19,404 nt of DNA from Opitutales bacterium (GCA_017623955.1 JAGAOA010000064.1:1-19404), one strand, 5' to 3'; numbered from the stretch's first letter, positions 1-8,165 are shown. Notes: a model not told the origin generated them from the sequence alone. A program made the numbers and translations.

Positions 1-492
1 ATTTGTTCCTATTGGAGCGCCTAAAGGCATAACAGCAACAGCACCAACCTCCTGCAAACGCAATGCCAAAACGGGATCAGCATTTATATACGGCATAACT
101 CTAAAGCCTTCTTGGACCAAAATTTTTGTAGCCTCTAAAGTTTCGATTGGATCAGGCAACAGGTAATTTGGATCAGGATGAATTTCCAACTTAACAAAAT
201 CTCCAAAACCAGCAACTCTACCTAATCTAGCAATTCTTACAGCCTCGTCTGCCGATGCAGCCCCCGATGTATTAGGTAAAATCATATATTTGTCTCTATC
301 CAAAAAATCAGAAATATCTTCCATAGTAGAACCATCTGTAAGATCTACGCGTTTTAGAGCCACAGTAACAATAGATGTTCCACTTTCAGCAAGCGTAGCC
401 TTCATTTGTTCAAGACTAGAAAATTTTCCTGTTCCCAAAATCAAACGCGATGAAAATTCGCGTTCTGCTATATAAAATTTATCTGATTTCAT
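1..492 (-). CDS. thiG: Thiazole synthase ThiG (C-terminus beyond window)
   Basis: ThiG condenses 1-deoxyxylulose 5-phosphate, dehydroglycine and ThiS-thiocarboxylate sulfur into the thiazole phosphate of thiamine, in the cytosol. The 164 visible residues follow the family from its start: REFSSRLILGTGKF near residues 11-24, VTVALKRVD around 42-50, LPNTSGA around 72-78, and FVKLEIHPDPNYLLPDP, where Lys101 is the expected Schiff-base lysine. The sequence then reads MPYINADPV and ends in MPLGAPIGTN at the window edge, so roughly the last third (about 90 residues) is missing. The ATG at 492 matches the usual ThiG start; no strong Shine-Dalgarno is visible. It is divergent from the peptidase gene across 79 bases of AT-rich DNA that must hold both promoters. 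No other thi gene is in view. Identification is secure from the motifs. Confidence 0.97.
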   Translation of the reverse strand, partial: MKSDKFYIAEREFSSRLILGTGKFSSLEQMKATLAESGTSIVTVALKRVDLTDGSTMEDISDFLDRDKYMILPNTSGAASADEAVRIARLGRVAGFGDFVKLEIHPDPNYLLPDPIETLEATKILVQEGFRVMPYINADPVLALRLQEVGAVAVMPLGAPIGTN

Positions 493-571
493 AATCTAAA
501 AAATATTGCCATAAAAGTTTAACTTATTTATAAAAATTGCCAATAAAATTTTCAATAAACTAAAAATAATT

Positions 572-2572
572 ATGCAAAATAAAGGTTTTTTACAAACATC
601 AATTCCACCAAACTGGCAAGTAATGACTGCCGATAAAGCTCAAAGCGATATTCGCACAGCTTTAGAACAAGCTAAAGAAAATCTAGACGAAATAAAATCG
701 CGTCCAGACGAACTTCTAACATTCGACAATACTATCCGTGCCTTAGACAGAGCGTTTATTGAAATAAATAGAGCATGGACATACCTCAATCATCTGGAGA
801 GCGTCATGACCTCGCCCGAACTCCGCAATGCTTTAAACGAACTTATGCCCGAAGTTAGCAACTTTTTTAGCTCTATTCTTCTAGATGATATTCTTTTTGC
901 AAAAATATCAACTTTTGCAAAAACTCCAGAAGCCACAAATCTACAAGGCGAAGAAAAAATCTTGTTTGAAGAAACGTTGAAAGATTTTCAAGAAGAAGGT
1001 GCAAACTTACCTCAAGAAAAAAAACAGAGACTTAAAGAAATTAATTTAGAATTGTCATTAAAAGGTCAAAAATTCTCTGAGAACGAACTAGATTCTACTA
1101 AAGAATACTTTCTACATATAACAAATGAAAACGATCTACAAGGCTTACCACAAACAGCAATTGAAATAGCATCTAAAACTGCTAAAACTCGAGGTCTTTC
1201 AGGCTGGGTTTTCACACTAGATAGACCATCTTACGCACCATTTATGTGCTATGCCGATAACGATAATCTTCGCAAGCAATTATGGGAAGCATCTACAAAA
1301 ATAGCCACATCTCAAAACTTTGATAATCGTCCAATAATTCGAGAAATACTCAAACTTCGCGAAGAAAAAGCACAAATACTATCATTCAAAAATTATGCAG
1401 ACTATACCTTGTCTCGACGCATGGCAAGGAATGGTAAAATTGCACTAAACTTTATTGAAAAACTCCGCGAGCGTTTCTATCAACCGTTTTTAGATGAGTG
1501 GAAAAACCTAGAAGCATTCGCAAAAACTCAAGGTTGCAACAATGTCATGCCGTGACAAAGTGCATACTATACAGAAAAGTTGAGAAAACAAAAATACGAC
1601 TTTGATACCGAACAATTACGCGATTATCTCCCATTTAATTCGGTTGTAGAAGGAATGTTTAAAATTGCCAAAACCCTCTTTAATTTAGAAATACAAAAGT
1701 GTCCTGATAACGCAAATGCTTGGCATGAAAGCGTAGAACTTTTCAATATTTTTAAAGAAGGCAAACTCATCGGTAAATTTTATACCGACTTCATTCCACG
1801 CAAACAAAAACGTTCTGGAGCTTGGATGAACTTGTTGTCGCCAGCACTCGAAAATTCGCCTGCAATGGGAGTAATAGCAGGAAATCTAACTGAACCATCA
1901 GCAGATAAACCCGCCCTGTTATCGTATGACGATGCCACAACATTGTTCCATGAATTTGGACATTTAATACACTTTATGTTAATGGATGCAAAAGAGCTAT
2001 CACTAAGAGATGTTCCATGGGATTTTGTTGAACTGCCATCACAAATAATGGAAAATTGGTGCGTTGATAAACAATGTCTAGACATTTTTGCACACCATTG
2101 GAAAACTGGAGAAAATATCCCAGATGAAATTTTTGCAAAATTTAAACGCTCTCAAAAATTTGCAGGGGCAACCGCATGTATGCGACAACTTTCTTTTGCA
2201 AAAATAGATCTTCTAATGCATATAAACACGCAAGATTTTCTAAATTCTCCAGACATTGAAACTCTAGCTCAAAAATTGATTTCCGATTGTGTTCACGACT
2301 ACGGAATACCAGTTCCAACAATCTTACCCAGATTTACGCACTTGTTTGGAGGTGGATATGCTGCAGCGTACTATTCGTATAAGTGGGCTGAAGTTTTAGA
2401 TGCCGATGCTTTTACTCGATTTCAAAAAGAAGGTCTGCTAAACCCTCAAACAGGAAAAGATTTTGTCGATAAAATTCTTAGAGTCGGGAAAACCGTTCCA
2501 GCACAAAAAGCGTTTGAAGATTTTATGGGACGCCCACCTAATATAGAGGCTCTTGTAAATAGATCTATATAA
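572..2572 (+). CDS. M3 family oligopeptidase A-like metallopeptidase, with in-frame TGA at codon 328
   Basis: This is a cytosolic zinc oligopeptidase of family M3 (OpdA/PrlC and Dcp group), which degrades short peptides. Read through one TGA (1553-1555) it gives 666 residues, close to the roughly 680 of E. coli OpdA. The active site is HEFGH at residues 460-464 (zinc ligands His460 and His464, catalytic Glu461), and the third ligand is Glu487 in FVELPSQ. Downstream, HLFGGGYAAAYYSYKWAEVLDADAF is typical of the family (HLFGGGYAAAYYSYKWAEV). There is no signal peptide. The TGA replaces the Trp of the OpdA motif PWDIAYYSEK: here the sequence is MP-(TGA)-QSAYYTEKLRK. Frame is unchanged across it and the gene is intact on both sides, so decoding as Trp is the simplest reading. 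If TGA were a stop, the product would be a 327-residue fragment lacking the active site. The ATG at 572 has no clear Shine-Dalgarno. It ends in TAA. Confidence 0.92.
1553..1555 (+). other. In-frame TGA at the conserved Trp of the M3 peptidase
   Basis: Codons around it read Met-Pro-TGA-Gln-Ser-Ala-Tyr-Tyr-Thr-Glu-Lys. In OpdA-type enzymes this position is Trp (PWDIAYYSEK). TGG to TGA is a single G-to-A change. No base is gained or lost, because the two open stretches are in the same frame. Confidence 0.85.
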
Positions 2573-2604
2573 TTTTCTCAATTTTTGCTTGACTTTGCTC
2601 AACT

Positions 2605-2632
2605 TTTTGAGAAGATAATAAGACATTATAAT
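2605..2632 (+). promoter_or_regulatory. Candidate promoter of a short transcript
   Basis: A perfect TATAAT (2627-2632) lies 16 bases after a weak TTTTGA (2605-2610). An alternative pair is TTGACT (2589-2594) and GATAAT (2614-2619) with a 19-base spacer. The next structure downstream is a strong terminator about 30 bases on, before any gene, so this would drive a very short RNA. It could also be chance in AT-rich DNA. Confidence 0.3.
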
Positions 2633-2666
2633 ACGAAAGTATTGTAGTAATTTATCATGTGTGTTG

Positions 2667-2705
2667 CACTGCATAGTAGAATATACTATGCAGTGTCTTT
2701 TTTTT
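2667..2705 (+). terminator. Strong intrinsic terminator
   Basis: A perfect 12-bp stem (2667-2678 with 2684-2695, CACTGCATAGTA and its complement) encloses the loop GAATA and is followed by TC and a run of eight T. It lies about 95 bases after the peptidase stop codon, so it may end that transcript or a separate short RNA starting near 2639. Confidence 0.85.
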
Positions 2706-2751
2706 AACAATATTGTTGACTTACCAGTCAAAAAACGCACCATACAAAAGA

Positions 2752-2982
2752 ATGGTAGAATTCATTATCTTGGGAATTTCATTTCTTTTTGGACTTTTCT
2801 TTTTAACGAGAAGTCTTAGATTATTTTTCACGCCAGTAGAAGATATGTATTCTGATTTCAGAAATACAAAAGACTACGGCTATGATAAGTTTATAAAAGA
2901 ATTATGGATAAAGAGAATTATCTATTTAATATTTACAATAATTTTCTTATTTATCAGCTTTTATATAATGTTTTTTGCTTAA
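2752..2982 (+). CDS. Small two-helix membrane protein, unknown function
   Basis: This is a 76-residue hypothetical protein that I do not recognise. It has two hydrophobic segments, residues about 3-26 (IILGISFLFGLFFL and onwards) and about 54-76 (IIYLIFTIIFLFISFYIMFF), joined by a charged stretch with aromatic residues (DMYSDFRNTKDYGYDKF). The layout suggests a hairpin in the inner membrane with the charged middle on one side. I prefer the ATG at 2752; the frame is open back to a TTG at 2713, but that part lacks membrane character and lies just after the terminator T-run. It sits alone between the terminator upstream and the convergent ptsH terminator downstream, and ends in TAA. No function can be assigned. 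Confidence 0.55.
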   Translation: MVEFIILGISFLFGLFFLTRSLRLFFTPVEDMYSDFRNTKDYGYDKFIKELWIKRIIYLIFTIIFLFISFYIMFFA

Positions 2983-2984
2983 TC

Positions 2985-3007
2985 AAAAAAAACCTCCCCA
3001 TGGGAGA
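2985..3007 (-). terminator. Terminator of ptsH
   Basis: Read on the minus strand, a short GC-rich stem CTCCC/GGGAG (3002-3006 with 2994-2998, 3-base loop) is followed by G and a run of eight T, shortly after the HPr stop codon. It also abuts the stop of the small membrane gene on the other strand. Confidence 0.6.
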
Positions 3008-3023
3008 TTTCTTTCAGAATATT

Positions 3024-3302
3024 CTATTCTTCGTCAAATTTTCTGTTAAAAAGTTCTGTTATTTCATTTAACATAATTTCAGCATCATCACCCTCTGCAA
3101 CAAATTTTAATTCCGACCCTTTACCAGCAGCGAGCATCATCAAGCTCATAATACTCTTGCCATTAACTTGCTCGCCGTCCTTTTCGATATAGACATTTGT
3201 ACTAGGATATTTATTTGATATGCGCACAATCATTGCCGCAGGACGAGCATGAATACCCATCTTGTTTTGAACTGTTAATGTACATGAAACTTTTTGTGCC
3301 AT
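3024..3302 (-). CDS. ptsH: Phosphocarrier protein HPr
   Basis: HPr relays phosphate from enzyme I to PTS sugar permeases, or serves regulation through HPr kinase where that is present. The phosphorylated His lies in KMGIHARPAA (His18 from this start). A Ser-46-like site is in NGKSIMSLMML, followed by AAGKGSELKF, and the protein ends ELFNRKFDEE. At about 92 residues it has the normal length. I chose the ATG at 3302 (MAQKVSC) because it gives the usual short N-terminus; an in-frame ATG at 3314 would add four residues, and neither has a clear Shine-Dalgarno. It stops with TAG. No enzyme I, HPr kinase or permease gene is nearby, so it may act in a regulatory or incomplete PTS, but the window cannot tell. 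Confidence 0.95.
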   Translation of the reverse strand: MAQKVSCTLTVQNKMGIHARPAAMIVRISNKYPSTNVYIEKDGEQVNGKSIMSLMMLAAGKGSELKFVAEGDDAEIMLNEITELFNRKFDEE

Positions 3303-3337
3303 ATCTATTTTCATATTTAATTTTTAGAAAGTTAGAC

Positions 3338-3365
3338 ATTGTGTTGAAACTTTTCACTACGTCAA
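3338..3365 (-). promoter_or_regulatory. Candidate ptsH promoter
   Basis: On the minus strand, TTGACG (3360-3365) is followed after 16 bases by CACAAT (3338-3343), with the ptsH ATG 24 to 36 bases further on. The -35 match is good and the -10 match only fair. Confidence 0.4.
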
Positions 3366-3379
3366 GAGAAAAAAATAAA

Positions 3380-3406
3380 AAAATGCCGAAATAAATTCGG
3401 CATTTT
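3380..3406 (-). terminator. Terminator of the FadL-like gene
   Basis: A perfect 11-bp stem (3380-3390 with 3396-3406, core ATGCCGAA/TTCGGCAT) has the loop ATAAA. It is A-rich on one flank and T-rich on the other. It lies between the porin stop codon and the ptsH promoter, and is shaped to work on the minus strand. Confidence 0.8.
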
Positions 3407-3465
3407 ATTTTAAATCATTTAGTTATATATTACAAACCTCTCTGTTATGTGCTATTTTACAAGGC

Positions 3466-4761
3466 TTAGAACTTATAACCAACTTGGAAAGATGCAACGT
3501 GTGCACGACCTTCAAAGTAACCATACATTGGTTTTGCAGTAGAGTGTTCATCATGCATTTTAGGATCATCATAAAACCATATATACATGTAACCTAAATC
3601 AAAATTCCAGTTATTCCATTTGTAACCAACACCAGCTGTAAACCAAATGCGATCTGTACATGGAATTCTTGCATGTCTGTTAGCATCGTCATCTATTGGA
3701 GTTTGGTCCCAAGCTGTCCCAAATCGAAGAGTTAAGTCGTCAGTTGCATAATAGTGCATACCTAAAGCTACGCGAGATGTATTACGCCAATCTTCCTTTT
3801 GAGAAGATAAAGTACCATTTGAATCTCTGAAAGTTACAGTCAAATCTTCAAAACACGACCACATTGTATAACTGTATTCAGCCATAACAGCGAATTTCTT
3901 TAGGTCCCCACGCAAACGTTGATACCAACCAATGTTAAACGTGTGTGGAGTAGATATATCAGCTTCTACATCCCCTACTAGACGCTTATTCATCCCTGCG
4001 GCAATTTGTTGATTTCTTTGGGAAGTCTTAGAGCTACCTTTGGCCGTATGACTTACTTCGCTTCTCCACTGGAAGCCAATTCTTCCGTCTTCAGCATAGT
4101 TTATTGTAAAACCTATGTTTCCACCAACGCCCCAACTATCGCCAGTAATTTTGAGTTCATCGTTATTTGCATATGCAGCATAAGGACCTTCAAGATGGGC
4201 AAATGGAGCATTTGTTAATTTTGCATGCAACCACTGTGCCGATACACCGCCCGATACAGTAAGCCAATCATTAACTTTAAATGCAATACTAGGATTTACA
4301 TCTATTGTTGTTACATTACTGTGTAATGCCATACAACTTCCAACCCAACCATTATCATAATCTGTTTCCAACGCATAAGGAGCTGTTACAGATAATGATA
4401 AAAGAATATCTTCTTTAAACTGATGAATTAAGAAGAAATTTGGAACAACACTTACTGTTCCAGCATCACCGCTTTTCGTCAACTCATTACCATTTGCATC
4501 TGTTTGTGTAAAATCGAAAGTCGATGCAACAATACTAGCTGCGGCATCGAGTTTCGTTTCTCCAACCTTAAGACCGGCATTGAACCCCGAAGACGGATTC
4601 CAAAATGCTGCACTAGCGTCAGCATTTGAATTAACAGTGGCACCTGCATTAGCATTACCAATGTTAGCTGCGCCTTGTTCCAAAGTTTGGAAACCAGCGC
4701 CAATTACAGTTGATGTTAAAGCGCAAAACAGTGCGCCCATTGCAATAATTCTTTTTTTCAT
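3466..4761 (-). CDS. FadL/OmpP1-type outer-membrane transport protein
   Basis: This is a 431-residue predicted outer-membrane beta-barrel of the OmpP1/FadL/TodX family, which imports hydrophobic molecules such as long-chain fatty acids. The N-terminus MKKRIIAMGALFCALTSTV looks like a Sec signal peptide cleaved near IGA-G. The mature start (GFQTLEQGAANIGNANAG, then DASAAFWNPSS) is the typical FadL hatch region, rich in small residues and ending in the N-P motif. Alternating polar and aromatic strands follow, and the C-terminus ends in Phe (FQVGYKF), as expected for recognition by the Bam machinery. About 14 TGG Trp codons occur here and no internal TGA. It ends in TAA followed by a good terminator. 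It is divergent from the MFS gene across 206 AT-rich bases. The substrate cannot be inferred. Confidence 0.87.
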   Translation of the reverse strand: MKKRIIAMGALFCALTSTVIGAGFQTLEQGAANIGNANAGATVNSNADASAAFWNPSSGFNAGLKVGETKLDAAASIVASTFDFTQTDANGNELTKSGDAGTVSVVPNFFLIHQFKEDILLSLSVTAPYALETDYDNGWVGSCMALHSNVTTIDVNPSIAFKVNDWLTVSGGVSAQWLHAKLTNAPFAHLEGPYAAYANNDELKITGDSWGVGGNIGFTINYAEDGRIGFQWRSEVSHTAKGSSKTSQRNQQIAAGMNKRLVGDVEADISTPHTFNIGWYQRLRGDLKKFAVMAEYSYTMWSCFEDLTVTFRDSNGTLSSQKEDWRNTSRVALGMHYYATDDLTLRFGTAWDQTPIDDDANRHARIPCTDRIWFTAGVGYKWNNWNFDLGYMYIWFYDDPKMHDEHSTAKPMYGYFEGRAHVASFQVGYKF

Positions 4762-4920
4762 AATAATTGAATATAAGATTTTAAGATTTCTTATAAATAA
4801 AAAGAAATCAGTAGTATTGTTTCATAAATATTTACAAAAGAAAAGCCTTTTTTATTAACTTATCTAAAATTTTCTGGATACACAAAAAAGCAAAAAATCT
4901 ATTGAATATTTCAACTGTCT

Positions 4921-4951
4921 TTGTTTGAATTGAGGTTTTATAAAATATAAT
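4921..4951 (+). promoter_or_regulatory. Candidate promoter of the MFS gene
   Basis: A perfect TATAAT (4946-4951) precedes the MFS ATG by 16 bases. Possible -35 boxes are TTGTTT (4921-4926, 19-base spacing) or TTGAAT (4925-4930, 15-base spacing). The transcript leader would be very short. Confidence 0.45.
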
Positions 4952-4967
4952 AGTTCTGTAAAGTTCT

Positions 4968-6131
4968 ATGAAAAAAGCTCAAAATTTAATAAAATCGAGA
5001 TTTGCAACATGTGCGTTCTTCTTCATGCAAGGAATAATCTTCTCGACATGGACAACACGCATTGCCGATATCAGAACAATGTTAAATCTTACAGAAAAAG
5101 ATTTGGGCAGAATTCTTTTGGGGTTGCCACTGGGGCAATTTATCACAATGGCTTTTTCGGGATATTTGGTATCAAAATTTTCCAGTAAAAGATGTATATT
5201 ACTTGGATCTATACTCTATCCCGTAAGTCTGCTTTTAATTGAGACAGCTCAAGGCTTGTGGTCGTTATTTGCTTGCTTAGTTTGCTTAGGGATAGCAGCA
5301 AACATCAACAATATAGCCATAAATACTCAAGCGGTAAGTGTTCAAAACTTGAATGAGAAATCTATAATGGGAACATTTCATGGCACTTGGAGTTTGGGTT
5401 GTTTTTGCGGTGGTTGGCTAACGATGTTTTTAATCAACCTAGGTATAGGAATATCTCAACACTTTTTAATAACAATAACGTACTCATTTTTAACTATCGC
5501 TATTTGCTGGAAAATGTTGTTACCTTCAGACTCAAAAAAAGACGAATCACCACAAGACGCTCAAAAAACTCGTGGGATGTTTTCGCCAACACCATTTATA
5601 TTGATGCTTGGAGTTACTGCATTTGGCAGTATGAGTTGCGAAGGTACTATGTTCGATTGGAGCGTAATATATTTTAGAGATGTAGTAAAAACGCCTAATG
5701 ACATCAGTAATTTTGGCTATATTGCATTTATGTCTATGATGGCTTTAGGGAGATTTCTATCTGACTTCACAGTGCAACGTTTTGGAGCAATTCGTATATT
5801 ACAAGCTAGCGGATTGATAATAGCAACAGGTATGTTATTAGCAGTTATCTTTCCACACATAATTCCCGCAGTGTTGGGCTTTTTCTTAGTGGGCTTAGGA
5901 GTATCATCAGTTGTACCTATTTGTTATAGTGCAACAGCAAAATCAAAGAGAATGCCTACTGGAATTGCCATAGCGACAGTTTGCAGCATTGGCTTTATAG
6001 GATTTCTACTAGTACCGCCGTTGATTGGATACATAGCCGAAGCGACTAATTTGAGAGTATCATTTGCAATTATGGCGTGCTTTGGCTTGCTCGTATCGTT
6101 TATCGCACCATATCTAAGGATTCGATTGTAG
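4968..6131 (+). CDS. MFS transporter, YbjJ-like
   Basis: This is an inner-membrane major facilitator protein of 387 residues with about 12 hydrophobic segments in two halves. The N-terminal half contains FFMQGIIFSTWTTRIADIR, then the GYLVSKFSSKR loop equivalent to the MFS A motif between helices 2 and 3, and FHGTWSLGCFCGGWL in helix 5. The second half has FMSMMALGRFLSDFTVQRFG, the repeat of that loop, and a final helix before the basic end YLRIRL. The pattern resembles YbjJ and sugar-permease relatives, whose substrates are mostly unknown. It is a single gene facing away from the FadL-like gene. It stops with TAG only two bases from the end of the convergent channel gene. Its six Trp codons are all TGG. 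Confidence 0.9.
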   Translation: MKKAQNLIKSRFATCAFFFMQGIIFSTWTTRIADIRTMLNLTEKDLGRILLGLPLGQFITMAFSGYLVSKFSSKRCILLGSILYPVSLLLIETAQGLWSLFACLVCLGIAANINNIAINTQAVSVQNLNEKSIMGTFHGTWSLGCFCGGWLTMFLINLGIGISQHFLITITYSFLTIAICWKMLLPSDSKKDESPQDAQKTRGMFSPTPFILMLGVTAFGSMSCEGTMFDWSVIYFRDVVKTPNDISNFGYIAFMSMMALGRFLSDFTVQRFGAIRILQASGLIIATGMLLAVIFPHIIPAVLGFFLVGLGVSSVVPICYSATAKSKRMPTGIAIATVCSIGFIGFLLVPPLIGYIAEATNLRVSFAIMACFGLLVSFIAPYLRIRL

Positions 6132-6133
6132 TG

Positions 6134-6790
6134 CTATTTTTTTAGATTAAAAGCAATAGCACCTACCGCATTACCAGCAATCATAATAAGTAAATAGTAA
6201 ACTGCGTGTAAACTCCAACAATCTGAGGCACAAAAGTAGAACATATTGGCAACACAGTGTTCAAAACCGCATAATATAAACACCATAACAGGCAGTATTA
6301 CAAAAAGCCAACTTTTTGTTTTTTTGTAGCCGTCAACAGCTAAGTACATCATCACGCCACACGCACAAGCCAATAAGAAAATGCTGAGAGGAGTATCGTT
6401 TAGCTTTGCATTGACAATCAAATCTAATCGTGTAAAAGACTCATCACCCTTACTAGCAATAAAATCTTTGGGGAAACTTCGCGTTGCCCTGAACGCATAT
6501 CCAATGATGGCAGTTCCCACAAAATTTCCCAATATTATTATGGGATAATAAAAGAGATTTTTTGCCAAATTTGTCGGAGCATATTCTTCTGCGTTAAAAT
6601 TTATCGAAAGATAACCAATCTTGCCCGTATATAAATCATAACCTCTTGCTACAACTGTCAAAAGACCGAGAGAAAACAAGAAAGAGCCAATAACTGCCCC
6701 ATAAAATTGTGAAGATAAACAGCTCAAATAAACAATTCCACCGAAGGAAATCATCATTCCCGCAAAAATCGCACTAATAAAATATTTCAT
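6134..6790 (-). CDS. Formate/nitrite transporter (FNT) family channel
   Basis: This is a predicted FNT-family channel for small monovalent anions such as formate, nitrite, lactate or hydrosulfide. Evidence is the opening FAGMMISFGGIVYLS, then FLFSLGLLTVVARGYDLYTGKIG (matching the GxxLFT region of FocA), and GFEHCVANMFYF, which matches GFEHSIANMF of FocA including the pore His. It has about six hydrophobic helices in 218 residues. The ATG at 6790 is my choice; the frame is open to a TTG at 6826, which would add 12 residues (RTTSTFVSSSY). Even then the N-terminal arm seen in FocA is shorter. The end is TAG, tail to tail with the MFS gene. The exact substrate is not readable from sequence. Confidence 0.87.
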   Translation of the reverse strand: MKYFISAIFAGMMISFGGIVYLSCLSSQFYGAVIGSFLFSLGLLTVVARGYDLYTGKIGYLSINFNAEEYAPTNLAKNLFYYPIIILGNFVGTAIIGYAFRATRSFPKDFIASKGDESFTRLDLIVNAKLNDTPLSIFLLACACGVMMYLAVDGYKKTKSWLFVILPVMVFILCGFEHCVANMFYFCASDCWSLHAVYYLLIMIAGNAVGAIAFNLKK

Positions 6791-6864
6791 ATAAGAAGAA
6801 CTAACAAATGTACTAGTTGTCCTCAAGCCTAATTTTGAAAAAGTCGATTTTTTTCAAAAAGTGC

Positions 6865-6896
6865 TTGACGTGTACAAAAAAATGTACGAATATACG
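6865..6896 (+). promoter_or_regulatory. Candidate promoter of tRNA-Gly
   Basis: TTGACG (6865-6870) lies 20 bases upstream of TATACG (6891-6896), with the tRNA starting 14 bases further on. The spacer holds TGTAC-A7-TGTACG, a small repeated GTAC motif. The spacing is longer than ideal. Confidence 0.4.
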
Positions 6897-6909
6897 TTTT
6901 AATATTTAA

Positions 6910-6983
6910 GCGGGCATAGTTTAGTGGTAAAACCGCTGTCTTCCACACAGCTGATGTCAGTTCGATTCTGTCTGCCCGCACCA
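6910..6983 (+). tRNA. tRNA-Gly (anticodon UCC)
   Basis: A full cloverleaf is visible: a perfect 7-bp acceptor stem (GCGGGCA, 6910-6916, with TGCCCGC, 6973-6979), a D arm GTTT...AAAC, an anticodon stem GCTGT/ACAGC around the loop CTTCCAC (anticodon TCC, reading GGA and GGG), and the T loop TTCGATT. The T stem has one T-T mismatch. The discriminator base is A and CCA is encoded (6981-6983). The anticodon is not UCA, so this gene would not decode UGA. Confidence 0.97.
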
Positions 6984-6998
6984 ATTTCTGCGCTTAGA

Positions 6999-7092
6999 AT
7001 GGGCGTTGATAAACTAGTCGGCTTCTATGATATTTTGCGCTTTAAAAGGCGCTTATTTTGTTTATGAGGGTCGATTATTTTTAAAAGCCCAT
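6999..7092 (+). promoter_or_regulatory. Nested hairpins between tRNA-Gly and hisG
   Basis: Three short complementary pairs nest around one centre: ATGGGC/GCCCAT (6999-7004 with 7087-7092), ATAAAC/GTTTAT (7009-7014 with 7060-7065) and GCGCTT/AGGCGC (7037-7042 with 7047-7052, one G-U). The core is followed by TTATTTTGTTT, a weak terminator for the tRNA. The whole could also be a hisG leader structure. No run of His codons is evident. Confidence 0.35.
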
Positions 7093-7122
7093 ATTTCCAG
7101 ATAAAAAATAGAAAGAAAAATT

Positions 7123-8001
7123 ATGGCAAACTCGCTTATTATGATGGGCTTCCCCAAGGGTAGCCTCGAAGAATCAACAATTTCACTTTTCGGCAAAGCA
7201 GGCTGGAAGATTACAAAGAGCTCGCGCTCGTATAAGCCTTCTATAGATGACCCAGAACTAGATGGTCGTTTTGTTCGTGCACAAGAAATCAGTCGCTACG
7301 TAGAGCAAGGTTTCTTTGATTGCGGACTTACAGGTTATGATTGGATTCTTGAAAACAACAGCGATGTTGTTGAAGTTTGCGATCTCATATACAGCAAAGC
7401 AACAACATTGAAGTCTCGTTGGGTACTCTGCGTAAAAGAAGATTCCGACGTAAAAACAGTTAAGGATCTTGAAGGCAAACGTGTCGCAACAGAACTTGTA
7501 AACGTAACAAAGAAATTCCTTGAAGACAATGGCGTAAACGCAAATGTAGAGTTTTCGTGGGGAGCAACAGAAGTTAAAGTTCCAGATCTTGTAGATGCAA
7601 TCGCAGACATTACCGAGACAGGCTCATCACTAAGAGCAAACAATTTGCGTATTGTAGATACAATGCTTTACACAAACACAAAGCTCATCGCAAATAAAGC
7701 ATCGTGGGAAAACCCAGAAAAACGCAAGAAAATAGAATCTATTGCAATGCTTTTACAAGCAGCACTCGATGCTAATAACAAAGTTGGTTTAAAGTTGAAC
7801 TTACCAAAAGCAAACATTTCAAAAGTTATCTCAGCACTTCCAGCCTTGCGTAAGCCAACAATTTCAACATTGTCAGACGAAGCATGGGTTGCAGTTGAAA
7901 CTATTGTTGACGAAAAAATCGTTCGTGAGATAGTTCCAACACTTAAGGAAAACGGAGCTGAAGGCATTGTTGAATATCCGCTCAACAAAATCATTCCCTA
8001 A
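7123..8001 (+). CDS. hisG: ATP phosphoribosyltransferase, long form
   Basis: HisG catalyses the first step of histidine synthesis, joining ATP and PRPP. At 292 residues with a C-terminal extension (about 215-292, ending [12 protein letters not shown]) it is the long, histidine-regulated form (HisG-L), which needs no HisZ partner. The N-terminal catalytic domain shows [23 protein letters not shown] and the PRPP-binding loop [20 protein letters not shown]. All six Trp codons are TGG and the stop is TAA. The ATG at 7123 follows an AT-rich leader containing GAAAG. No other his gene is nearby, so histidine synthesis is not organised here as one operon. The gene runs directly into the repeated terminator region downstream. 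Confidence 0.97.
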   Translation: MANSLIMMGFPKGSLEESTISLFGKAGWKITKSSRSYKPSIDDPELDGRFVRAQEISRYVEQGFFDCGLTGYDWILENNSDVVEVCDLIYSKATTLKSRWVLCVKEDSDVKTVKDLEGKRVATELVNVTKKFLEDNGVNANVEFSWGATEVKVPDLVDAIADITETGSSLRANNLRIVDTMLYTNTKLIANKASWENPEKRKKIESIAMLLQAALDANNKVGLKLNLPKANISKVISALPALRKPTISTLSDEAWVAVETIVDEKIVREIVPTLKENGAEGIVEYPLNKIIP

Positions 8002-8018
8002 AAAAACGTGCGAGAGCG

Positions 8019-8107
8019 CGTTTTCTTTGATGATGAATTTTAATTTATACTATAAGGCACTTCAACGAAGTGCCTTTTTTTATTAAATAAACTCATCAAA
8101 GAAAACG
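8019..8107 (+). terminator. Nested hairpin A with terminator core (hisG terminator)
   Basis: The apical stem is a perfect 10 bp (8054-8063 with 8067-8076, AAGGCACTTC, loop AAC) followed by a T-run, a good intrinsic terminator 53 bases after hisG. It is enclosed by an outer stem, CGTTTTCTTT/AAAGAAAACG, then a 3-base 5' bulge (GAT), then a GATGAATTT-type stem with one A-C mismatch. Confidence 0.85.
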
Positions 8108-8165
8108 CTTTCGGCTGTTATTTAGTTTCGTATCGCCTCACGTACATAAAAAACGTGCGAGAACA

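Noticed and set aside
1553..1555. UGA as selenocysteine
   Set aside because: The family has Trp, not Cys, at this position, and no convincing SECIS-like hairpin follows directly. The same holds for the gyrA site.
572..2572. The M3 peptidase as two genes or a pseudogene
   Set aside because: Both parts are in the same frame and together align end to end with the family. There is no second start signal, and there is no other damage such as frameshifts or lost active-site residues.
2713..2751. TTG-initiated longer form of the small membrane protein
   Set aside because: The extension begins right after the terminator T-run and adds a polar stretch. The ATG at 2752 is more plausible.
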